The position numbers and the translations under genes are program-made. Shown here in pieces: positions 1 through 5,387 of a DNA stretch of 14,002 bases. This DNA comes from Propionibacteriales bacterium (GTDB taxonomy: Bacteria > Actinomycetota > Actinomycetes > Propionibacteriales > Propionibacteriaceae): NCBI GenBank assembly GCA_017882655.1, contig JADGPB010000021.1:1-14002 (forward strand), written 5' to 3'. Numbering within the stretch: position 1 is the stretch's first letter; every line of letters starts with the position of its first letter. The notes under the pieces were generated by a model, which worked only from the letters and a program-made list of their open reading frames with translations, ran no database searches and had not been told where the DNA came from.

Positions 1-1
1 C

Positions 2-1072
2 CCGGGCCTCGGTCCGGACGGCCACACCGTGTCCGTCTGCACCGCCGACCACGCCGTCGAGGCCGCCGAGAAACTGCGCGCGGTCATCGCGAAACTCAAG
101 GCCGGCACCCCGCAGACGCTTGTCGTCGGTACGGGTCATGGGACCTGTACGTGCGAGGGTGCGGCGTTCGAGTACGTCTTCAACGTCGACCATGAGCTGC
201 GACAGGCCGGTGTCCGCGACCTTGCTCGGGTGGTCTACCTCACCAACGAGGCCGCCCTGGGCGACTTCGGGGTCGACGGCATGGTCTTCGACCAGCAGGG
301 TTTCCAGACGACGAGCGAGCTGTGGACCGGTTCGCTGTTCCGTGAGCGTGGCGTCGAGGCGATCCTCGGGTCGCACGTGTTCCAGATCGACGAGGGCGTC
401 ATCCACTACGAGACGCTCGACGGCGAGAAGCACACGCTCGACTTCGACTTCGGGATGCTGATCCCGCCGTTCGGCGGTCAGCCGCTCAAGGCGTACGACC
501 GCGAGGGCGCCGACATCACGTCGACCATGTTCGCGCCGAGCGGCTTCATGAAGGTCGACGCCGACTACACCGCGAAGCCGTACGAGGAGTGGAGGGCCGA
601 GGACTGGCCCAGCACGTACCTGGCGCCAGGCTTCGACAACATCTTCGCCGTGGGCATCGCGTTCGCCCCACCGCACCAGATCTCGAAGCCACGCAAGACG
701 CCGAACGGTACGGTCATCGCCCCGTCCCCGCCTCGTACCGGCATGCCGTCGGGCGTGATGGGCAAGACAGCAGCCTTGACCATCGCCGACCGGTTGAAGC
801 ACGGCAGCACCTTCCCGGCACGTACGGCCTCCATGGCACACATGGGCGCCGCGTGCGTAGCTTCCGCGGGCACCGGCCTCACCAAGGGGTCCGCGGCCGC
901 CATGACGATGCTCCCGGTGGTTCCGGACTACGTCCGCTACCCCACCGGCCGCGACGAGCGCGAGACCCAGGGCGAGCTCGGCCTGCACGCCCACTGGGTG
1001 AAGCTCATGCTCCACTACCTGTTCATCTACAAGGCCAAGGCCCTTCCGGGCTGGCAGCTGATACCGGAGTGA
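2..1072 (+). CDS. Sulfide:quinone oxidoreductase-like FAD flavoprotein, 5'-truncated by window edge
   Basis: The reading frame is open from base 2, and a GTG at 29 is only an internal valine codon, so the N-terminus with the first FAD-binding (GxGxxG) motif lies upstream of the window. The visible ~356 residues fit the pyridine nucleotide-disulfide/sulfide:quinone oxidoreductase fold. A GHGTCTCEGAAFEY segment (codons near 137-175) matches the family block carrying one redox cysteine, an FDNIFAVG-type segment near 631-657 matches the second flavin-contact region, and a later cysteine (854-856, in GAACVAS) sits where the partner redox cysteine is expected. Family members are membrane-associated and pass electrons from sulfide to the quinone pool. 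The C-terminus is rich in aromatic and basic residues, fitting membrane attachment. The stop codon overlaps the start region of the next small gene, implying co-translation. Substrate is inferred; another NAD(P)/FAD oxidoreductase of the same clan is possible. Confidence 0.75.
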   Translation, partial: PGLGPDGHTVSVCTADHAVEAAEKLRAVIAKLKAGTPQTLVVGTGHGTCTCEGAAFEYVFNVDHELRQAGVRDLARVVYLTNEAALGDFGVDGMVFDQQGFQTTSELWTGSLFRERGVEAILGSHVFQIDEGVIHYETLDGEKHTLDFDFGMLIPPFGGQPLKAYDREGADITSTMFAPSGFMKVDADYTAKPYEEWRAEDWPSTYLAPGFDNIFAVGIAFAPPHQISKPRKTPNGTVIAPSPPRTGMPSGVMGKTAALTIADRLKHGSTFPARTASMAHMGAACVASAGTGLTKGSAAAMTMLPVVPDYVRYPTGRDERETQGELGLHAHWVKLMLHYLFIYKAKALPGWQLIPE

Positions 1073-1074
1073 TG

Positions 1075-1233
1075 ATGTCCGAGACACACGCATCAGAAGT
1101 CGCCGACCTTTCGAGGTCACCGCTGCCTACGAAGAGGACCCTGGATCGACGCCAGAACGTCTTCCTTCAGTTCTTCCGGTTCGTGCGCTTCGACCTGCGG
1201 ATCATGCGCATGGTGGCCAAGGGGCACCACTGA
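1075..1233 (+). CDS. Small basic protein coupled to the SQR-like gene, function unknown
   Basis: A 52-residue open frame directly follows the flavoprotein gene. The start is chosen as the ATG at 1075, because GGAG at 1066-1069 lies 5 nt upstream of it. An adjacent ATG at 1072, overlapping the upstream TGA, would add one residue. The N-terminal half is polar (Ser/Thr/Arg). The C-terminal half, FLQFFRFVRFDLRIMRMVAKGHH, alternates aromatic/aliphatic with arginine residues and ends in His-His, suggesting an amphipathic helix at the membrane surface. There is no signal peptide and no metal motif beyond the terminal HH. I do not recognise a named family. Its position argues for a role with the flavoprotein, for example anchoring it to the membrane or helping assembly, but that is inference. 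Its TGA at 1231-1233 directly abuts the stop of the convergent azlD gene. Confidence 0.6.
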   Translation: MSETHASEVADLSRSPLPTKRTLDRRQNVFLQFFRFVRFDLRIMRMVAKGHH

Positions 1234-1545
1234 TCAGGGCAGGCCGGCCAGGCGTCCCAGAGCGGCGGCGAAGGCCCCTACGAGGACGACCACGAGGTAC
1301 GGCGCCTTGAGCCAGAGGGCAATGGCGGCGGCCCCGAGCGCCAGGAGACGCGAGTCGAGCACGATCGCCTGACCCTTGCCCACGGTGTTCAGGATCGTCA
1401 GCGACGCGAGCAGCCCGACGGTCAAGCCCGTGGCTAGCCTGATCACGACCGGGCGGTCGAGCAGCCTGCGCGGCAACAGGTAGCCCGAGAGCTTGATCGC
1501 GTACGCCGCGGCGACCGCCAGCAGGATCCACAACCACAGGTTCAT
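1234..1545 (-). CDS. azlD: AzlD-type small subunit of branched-chain amino acid exporter
   Basis: The protein is 103 residues long, usual for AzlD (about 100). It has about four hydrophobic segments: an N-terminal MNLWLWILLAVAAAYAIK helix, then the family-typical SGYLLPRRLLDRP linker, then three further helices. In the AzlC/AzlD (BrnF/BrnE) family the two proteins form an inner-membrane exporter for leucine, isoleucine, valine and often methionine. The start at 1545 is preferred over a longer frame reaching 1578, because its ATG overlaps the azlC stop in the classic ATGA arrangement and the extra 11 residues are not hydrophobic. It is the last gene of the minus-strand operon EamA-azlC-azlD and ends immediately against the convergent small gene. 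The substrate within the branched-chain class cannot be read from the sequence. Confidence 0.9.
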   Translation of the reverse strand: MNLWLWILLAVAAAYAIKLSGYLLPRRLLDRPVVIRLATGLTVGLLASLTILNTVGKGQAIVLDSRLLALGAAAIALWLKAPYLVVVLVGAFAAALGRLAGLP

Positions 1546-2216
1546 CGTGCAGCCGCCCGTCGTTGCTGCCATGCCCACCAGAGCGCGGTGGCGCCAGCGG
1601 CAACGAGCACCGGGATGCCCGGCGGCACGATCGGGAGCACGATCACTGTGACAAGGGCGGACACGATGGCGAGCGCCACCGGGTCACGGCCCTTCAGCCG
1701 CGGCCACAGCAGACCGAGGAACGCCGCGACTGCAGCGCCGTCCAACCCCCAGCGCCTGGGGTCGCCGATCGCGTCGCCGGCCAGAGCGCCCACGAGCGTC
1801 GAGGCGTTCCACAGCACGTAGATGCCGATGCCGGCGGTCCAGAAGCCTCGTACGCGTTCGTCGTGGTCCGTCTGGGCCGTGGCCGTCGCGGTCGACTCGT
1901 CGATGGTGAGGTGCGCCATGAGCGGTACCAGGGGGCCGGGAGGTTCGATCAGCGTCTTCAGCGACATCGCGTACACACCGTTCCGCACGCCCAGCAGGGT
2001 GGCCGCGGCCCACGCAGCGGCACCCGTCCCACCTCCCCCTATGACCCCGATGAACGCGAACTGCGACCCCCCGGTGAACATCAGCAGGCTGAGGGCGCAG
2101 GTCTGCAGCACCGAGAGGCCCGAACCCGTCGACAGCGCGCCGAACGACACCCCGTACACACCGACGGCCGCAGCGATCGACAATCCCATCCGGGTCGCGG
2201 GCGTGAGCCTGGCCAT
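1542..2216 (-). CDS. azlC: AzlC-type large subunit of branched-chain amino acid exporter
   Basis: This 224-residue membrane protein matches AzlC/BrnF in length and sequence. An N-terminal ARLTPATRMGLSIA region leads into a GVYGVSFGALS helix. The hallmark LMFTGGSQFAFIGV segment and the LLGVRNGVYAMSL segment follow, then a HLTIDESTATA loop and three or four C-terminal helices ending in an Arg/Ala-rich tail. With AzlD it forms an efflux complex in the cytoplasmic membrane that exports branched-chain amino acids. A longer open frame reaching 2483 exists, but its extra 89 residues are Arg-rich and lie entirely within the neighbouring EamA gene, so they are a shadow. The ATG at 2216 shares one base with the TGA of the upstream EamA gene and is therefore the likely start. 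No dedicated Lrp-type regulator lies in the window. Confidence 0.92.
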   Translation of the reverse strand: MARLTPATRMGLSIAAAVGVYGVSFGALSTGSGLSVLQTCALSLLMFTGGSQFAFIGVIGGGGTGAAAWAAATLLGVRNGVYAMSLKTLIEPPGPLVPLMAHLTIDESTATATAQTDHDERVRGFWTAGIGIYVLWNASTLVGALAGDAIGDPRRWGLDGAAVAAFLGLLWPRLKGRDPVALAIVSALVTVIVLPIVPPGIPVLVAAGATALWWAWQQRRAAAR

Positions 2217-3193
2217 CAGGCGAGTGGCTCCGGGGACACGTCCGCGTCCGCACCTTCGCCCAGCTTCACCAGCGCCACCCCGCCGAGAAGGACGAGTCCG
2301 CCGAAGAGCTGTACGAGACGGGGCAGCTCCCCCAGCAGCGACCACGCGAACAACAGCGCGAAGAGCACCTCGGTGAGCGCGACGAACGAGGCCAACCGCG
2401 ACCCGAGACGTCGACTCGCGGCGATGCCGCTGGCGTACGCGACCGCCGCCGTCAGCACGCCGAGGGCGAGCACATCGACCCACCAGGGCACCGCGCGCCC
2501 ACCGAGGGCTGCCGGGGCTGAGGCGAACGCCATGGGGATCACACGCAGCACCCCACCCAGCGCCAGGCCGATCGCGCCCACGACCATCCCGCCACCGGCG
2601 AGGGCGATCGGGGGAAGTCCTTGCGCGTCATGAGCGCCGAGCACGAAGTACGTGGCAGCGCCGATCATTCCCACGAGTGCCCACATCGCGCCCACTGGAT
2701 CGACTGGCCGGCCGGTGAAGACATCCAGGACCAGCAGGAGACCTGCGAGCGCGACCACCGCGCCGATCACCGTCAGGCGACTCGGACGGTGCCCGTGGCG
2801 TACCCACAACCACCCGATGATGACCAGCGGCGCCGTGTACTCGAGCAGCAGCGCGATGCCCACTGGCAGCCGCGCGACCGCCTGGAAGAAGCAGAACTGG
2901 GTCCCGGCGACCGGTACCAGGCCGAACGCGATCACCAGCCAGGTGTGTCGTCGTAGCGCCGTCCAGCTCCCGCGCAGGCTGATCACTGTCGGTACGAGCA
3001 GGACGACGGCGGCGACCGTCACACGCGCCAGCACGGCGGACCCAGCGGTCCACCCGGTCTCCAGCAGGCCCTTGCCGAGCACCCCAGAAAGTCCGAAGGA
3101 GGAGGCGCTCAGCAGCGCGAACCCCAAGCCGCCGGCCCCCGCCTGGCGGACCACTGCGCGGCGCATCGTCGTCGCGTCATCGGTTGTCGGCAC
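2216..3193 (-). CDS. EamA-family (drug/metabolite transporter superfamily) ten-helix transporter
   Basis: The 325-residue protein has about ten hydrophobic helices in two homologous halves, the standard architecture of EamA (RhaT/YdcZ-like) transporters. The first half contains SSFGLSGVLGKGLLETGW and the helix-loop PVAGTQFCFFQAVARLPVG. The second half contains YASGIAASRRLGSRLASF and ends with the typical LFGGLVLLGGVALVKLGE helix. Members export amino acids, metabolites or toxic compounds from the cytoplasm. The GTG start at 3193 is supported by a TAACGT element exactly 6 nt upstream on the minus strand, as for a leaderless transcript. An ATG at 3166 (residue 10) is the alternative. It is the first gene of an overlapping operon with azlC and azlD, so an amino-acid efflux role is an attractive inference, but the substrate is unknown. 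Confidence 0.88.
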   Translation of the reverse strand: MPTTDDATTMRRAVVRQAGAGGLGFALLSASSFGLSGVLGKGLLETGWTAGSAVLARVTVAAVVLLVPTVISLRGSWTALRRHTWLVIAFGLVPVAGTQFCFFQAVARLPVGIALLLEYTAPLVIIGWLWVRHGHRPSRLTVIGAVVALAGLLLVLDVFTGRPVDPVGAMWALVGMIGAATYFVLGAHDAQGLPPIALAGGGMVVGAIGLALGGVLRVIPMAFASAPAALGGRAVPWWVDVLALGVLTAAVAYASGIAASRRLGSRLASFVALTEVLFALLFAWSLLGELPRLVQLFGGLVLLGGVALVKLGEGADADVSPEPLA

Positions 3194-3199
3194 GGGGTG

Positions 3200-3205
3200 A
3201 CGTTA
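3200..3205 (-). promoter_or_regulatory. -10 element (TAACGT) for the EamA-azlCD operon
   Basis: Read on the minus strand, TAACGT is followed by six bases and then the GTG at 3193. This TANNNT-to-start spacing is what actinobacterial leaderless transcripts show. No clear -35 hexamer is visible. Confidence 0.5.
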
Positions 3206-3270
3206 CTGCGCACGGGGAGTGGCCAGGATCCCCATTCCACGAATCCGGGGTGCCCTCGCGCGGGTGCGCC

Positions 3271-3276
3271 TACCCT
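3271..3276 (+). promoter_or_regulatory. -10 element (TACCCT) for the lipoprotein gene
   Basis: TACCCT is followed by six bases and then the GTG at 3283, mirroring the arrangement of the divergent EamA gene. There is no Shine-Dalgarno sequence, so a leaderless mRNA beginning at or next to the GTG is likely. The 89-bp divergent gap therefore holds two face-away promoters. Confidence 0.5.
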
Positions 3277-3282
3277 GGAACC

Positions 3283-3696
3283 GTGACGCGCGCGTTGGGT
3301 GCAATCGCCTTGGTGGTGGTGGCACTCCTCGGCGCCTGTACGCCCGGGGTATCCGCCACACCCCAGCCCCAGGCCCCGCCGACCACCGTGGCACCCTCCC
3401 CCACCGCACCGTCATCTGGTACGACTGCTCCCATGACCGCGCCCACCGGAATCCCTGCCACGCACTGGGCCGCACTGCTCAGCGACCTTGCCACCCGAGG
3501 CATCGCGACCGAAGGGATCGAAGTCGTGACCGCGCGTGCGGTGACCTGGCCGAACGGTGCCCTCGGCTGCCCCAAGCCCGGAATGGCGTACACCCAGATG
3601 ATCATCGACGGCTACCAGGTCGTCGTCACGGTCGGCGGAAAGACGTACGACTACCGATTCGGGGGCACGGCGACGCCGCGTCTGTGCGAACTCTGA
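3283..3696 (+). CDS. Small secreted lipoprotein with a C-terminal conserved Cys-containing domain
   Basis: The chosen GTG start gives 137 residues. Residues 1-19 form a lipoprotein signal: TR, a hydrophobic core, then the lipobox LGAC with Cys19 as the lipidated residue. Residues 20-60 are a Pro/Thr/Ser-rich linker typical of exported actinobacterial proteins. The C-terminal ~75 residues form a compact domain containing VTWPNGALGCPKPGM, YTQMIIDGYQVVV and KTYDYRFGG and ending in CEL. Its two cysteines could form a disulfide. I have seen similar domains annotated only as hypothetical, so I give no function. A longer frame starting at 3184 would place an unstructured leader before the signal peptide and overlap the divergent gene. 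The TACCCT box 6 nt before the GTG supports the start used here. The protein is probably anchored on the outer face of the membrane. Confidence 0.8.
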   Translation: MTRALGAIALVVVALLGACTPGVSATPQPQAPPTTVAPSPTAPSSGTTAPMTAPTGIPATHWAALLSDLATRGIATEGIEVVTARAVTWPNGALGCPKPGMAYTQMIIDGYQVVVTVGGKTYDYRFGGTATPRLCEL

Positions 3697-3734
3697 CCGG
3701 GTCCCGGCCCACGGGCCTCACGAACTCCCACTGA

Positions 3735-3740
3735 TAACCT
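3735..3740 (+). promoter_or_regulatory. Predicted -10 element (TAACCT) driving the cobalamin-riboswitch transcript
   Basis: TAACCT lies so that transcription would start near 3747-3749, only a few bases before the first helix of the aptamer. That is the expected geometry for a riboswitch leader. A -35 box is not obvious. Confidence 0.4.
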
Positions 3741-3749
3741 GACCCCGCA

Positions 3750-3860
3750 ATCGCAGTTCCCCTGCGGGGAAGCCGGTACCAGTCCGGCGCTGACCCGCAG
3801 CCGTGTGTGACGAGTCGTCACGAGCCGGAATGCCGCAGGGGAGGTACGCAACCTGTCGAG
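3750..3860 (+). promoter_or_regulatory. Cobalamin riboswitch aptamer
   Basis: This stretch has the conserved elements of a cobalamin aptamer. GGGGAAGCCGG (3766-3776) leads into GTCCGGCGCTGACCCGCAG (3782-3800), and GAGCCGGAATGCCGC (3822-3836) corresponds to the B12 box. The closing helix is visible as nine perfect pairs, TCCCCTGCG at 3758-3766 with CGCAGGGGA at 3834-3842. An internal stem pairs GCCGG at 3772-3776 with CCGGC at 3784-3788, and a peripheral hairpin pairs GTGACG at 3807-3812 with CGTCAC at 3816-3821. Just 3', AGGT/ACCT (3842-3845 with 3851-3854) with loop ACGCA could be the P13 hairpin whose loop docks on the aptamer. Such aptamers turn downstream expression off when cobalamin binds. 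The next gene starts at 3928. Identification is by recognition of the motif, not by a covariance search. Confidence 0.85.
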
Positions 3861-3882
3861 GACTACAGACCCGGTGCACGGG

Positions 3883-3900
3883 CGGCCGATCGATCGGCCG
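3883..3900 (+). promoter_or_regulatory. 18-nt perfect palindrome between riboswitch aptamer and ribosome-binding site
   Basis: CGGCCGATCGATCGGCCG is its own reverse complement and would fold as a 7-bp stem with a TCGA loop in RNA. It sits 22 nt after the aptamer and 13 nt before the Shine-Dalgarno sequence of the first gene. No run of uridines follows, so it is not a canonical terminator. A part in the expression platform, or a protein operator, is possible. Confidence 0.5.
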
Positions 3901-3913
3901 ACATCACTGGACT

Positions 3914-3922
3914 GGGAGAGGG
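3914..3922 (+). promoter_or_regulatory. Ribosome-binding site fixing the start of the first ECF-operon gene
   Basis: GGGAGAGG ends 5-6 nt before the ATG at 3928 and decides that start over an in-frame ATG at 3874, which lies next to the aptamer and has no such site. Confidence 0.65.
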
Positions 3923-3927
3923 TTCGC

Positions 3928-4209
3928 ATGAGGGCTGTTCGCCCCGCGGCCGTCGCGCTCTTCTCGCTTGTAGTCCTGGTCGCCCTGAGCTCGCCGCGAC
4001 AAGCTGTGGCAGGGGTCGCCGAACTCCCATCCGCCACCGTCTCTGCCCCGGCTCCAGGCGGTGACGGAGCCAAGGGCCCGCAGGCCACCTCCCTTCCCGG
4101 CTCGGAGGATGCGGCTCAGGCGGCGATCGACGACATCCTGACGGCCTCGGTCTTCGTCGTTGTCAGCGGTGCGGCCGCGATAGTCGTCCTGATGCGGGGG
4201 CGGCTGTGA
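3928..4209 (+). CDS. Small exported/membrane protein, first gene of the B12-riboswitch ECF operon
   Basis: This is a 93-residue protein of unknown family. Residues 1-28 form a signal peptide: basic MRAVRP, a hydrophobic core, then AVA-G as a likely cleavage site after Ala28. Residues 29-68 are a Pro/Ala/Gly/Ser-rich polar stretch without cysteines. Residues ~70-88 form a single C-terminal transmembrane helix ending in a short basic tail (MRGRL). The expected topology is a short extracytoplasmic segment tethered to the membrane with the tail inside. The start is set by the Shine-Dalgarno site at 3914-3922. Its TGA overlaps the GTG of the EcfT gene (GTGA, 4206-4209), so the two are translationally coupled. 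It is the first gene after the cobalamin riboswitch, so B12-controlled expression and a role with the transporter are inferred. It might be an accessory subunit or a reduced remnant of a larger surface cobalamin-binding protein. Confidence 0.7.
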   Translation: MRAVRPAAVALFSLVVLVALSSPRQAVAGVAELPSATVSAPAPGGDGAKGPQATSLPGSEDAAQAAIDDILTASVFVVVSGAAAIVVLMRGRL

Positions 4210-5387
4210 GCGCCACCGTCTCCGCCGTACAGTCGGGCTGGGTACGCCACCGCCTGCCACGATCCCTGCACCCCGTCGCCTGGTGGCTGTGGGCGCTCGG
4301 CATCATGGCGACGGCGAGCCTCACGACGAACCCCCTCATCGAAGGACTCCTGATCGCTGTCACGACCTTCGTCGTGGTCTCCCGACGCGATGACGGGCCG
4401 TGGGCACGGTCCTTCCGCCTCTACGCCGCGCTCGGCGCCGCGGTGTTCGTGCTCCGCATCGTCTACCGGCTCCTCTTCGGTGGCGGTGACGGAGATCACG
4501 TGCTGTTCACCCTGCCGCGCATCCCGCTTCCCGACATCGTGGCCGGCGTCCGACTGCTGGGGCCCGTGTCGCTCGAGTCGCTCCTGTCCGGCGCGTACGA
4601 CGGGCTTCGTCTCGCCACGATCATCGTCGCCGTCGGCGCGGCGAACTCCCTCGCCAGCCCCCGACGTCTGCTGCGAAGCCTCCCCGCTGCCCTGTACGAG
4701 ATCGGCACGGTCCTCGTCGTCGCCGTGACCGTCTTCCCCCAGCTGGCGGAGTCGTCGTTGCGGGTCGCGCGGGCGAGGCGCCTGCGGATCCCGAATGCCA
4801 CCCCACGTACGTGGCGGGCACGAGCCCGCGTCATACGCGGCCTCGTCGTACCGGTCCTCGCGGACTCCCTCGACTCCGCCATCTCACTCGCCGCATCGAT
4901 GGACGCTCGCGGATTCGGGCGCGCCGACGGCAGCAGCCGGCGTCACAGGATCCTCGCCGCCGTGACGGCCCTGGTCTCCCTGGTGTCCCTCATGCTCTTC
5001 GCGTACGACCTGGTGGCAGGGATCTTGCCCGTCCTGCGCGTGGGCTCACTGGTCACGCTGCACCTGCGCGACCTCCTGGTCGTCGTGGGACTCGTGGCCG
5101 CGTTCGTGAGCGTCCGGCTGTCGGGGCACGGAGTACGGCGCTCCCGGTACCGCCCGGACCGCTGGCGGCTGCCGGAGCTGCTCACCGTCGCCTGCGGCTT
5201 CGTACCCGTGGCCGCGATCATCACGGTCGGCGCCGGACCCGAGGCCGCCGCGCTCTATCCCACCGTGCTTCCGACACCTGACATCCCCATGCTGCCCGTC
5301 GCGATGCTCGTCGCCACCCTGGTCGCGCTCCTCCCGGCAGTGCTCACCCCGCCCGCCCTCACCGCCGCTGTGGAGGCCACCGCATGA
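4206..5387 (+). CDS. ecfT: ECF transporter transmembrane subunit (EcfT/CbiQ family)
   Basis: This 393-residue membrane protein belongs to the CbiQ/EcfT family, which couples ATP hydrolysis to movement of the S component. N-terminal helices include HPVAWWLWALGIMA and FRLYAALGAAVFVLRIVYRLLFGG. The cytoplasmic coupling region follows: VARARRLRI at about residues 187-195 and the family signature SMDARGFG with Ala234-Arg235-Gly236. These two Ala-Arg motifs are the expected contact points with the ATPase dimer. The C-terminus carries extra helices beyond the usual ~260-residue CbiQ, as is common in actinobacterial versions. The GTG start is coupled to the upstream gene by a 4-nt overlap, and its own stop overlaps the ATG of the ATPase gene. 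It acts in the cytoplasmic membrane as part of the predicted B12-regulated importer. Confidence 0.88.
   Translation: MSATVSAVQSGWVRHRLPRSLHPVAWWLWALGIMATASLTTNPLIEGLLIAVTTFVVVSRRDDGPWARSFRLYAALGAAVFVLRIVYRLLFGGGDGDHVLFTLPRIPLPDIVAGVRLLGPVSLESLLSGAYDGLRLATIIVAVGAANSLASPRRLLRSLPAALYEIGTVLVVAVTVFPQLAESSLRVARARRLRIPNATPRTWRARARVIRGLVVPVLADSLDSAISLAASMDARGFGRADGSSRRHRILAAVTALVSLVSLMLFAYDLVAGILPVLRVGSLVTLHLRDLLVVVGLVAAFVSVRLSGHGVRRSRYRPDRWRLPELLTVACGFVPVAAIITVGAGPEAAALYPTVLPTPDIPMLPVAMLVATLVALLPAVLTPPALTAAVEATA
5372..5376 (+). promoter_or_regulatory. Ribosome-binding site (GGAGG) for the EcfA gene
   Basis: GGAGG inside the end of the EcfT gene stands 7 nt before the ATG at 5384. It supports that start and independent re-initiation at the ATGA overlap. 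Confidence 0.6.

Noticed and set aside
1563..2633. 356-residue plus-strand open frame
   Set aside because: It is antisense to azlC and the EamA gene, whose membrane-protein sequences are clear. Its composition is non-protein-like.
3807..3821. GTGACG/CGTCAC hairpin as an independent terminator or operator
   Set aside because: It falls inside the cobalamin aptamer and is explained as one of its peripheral stems.
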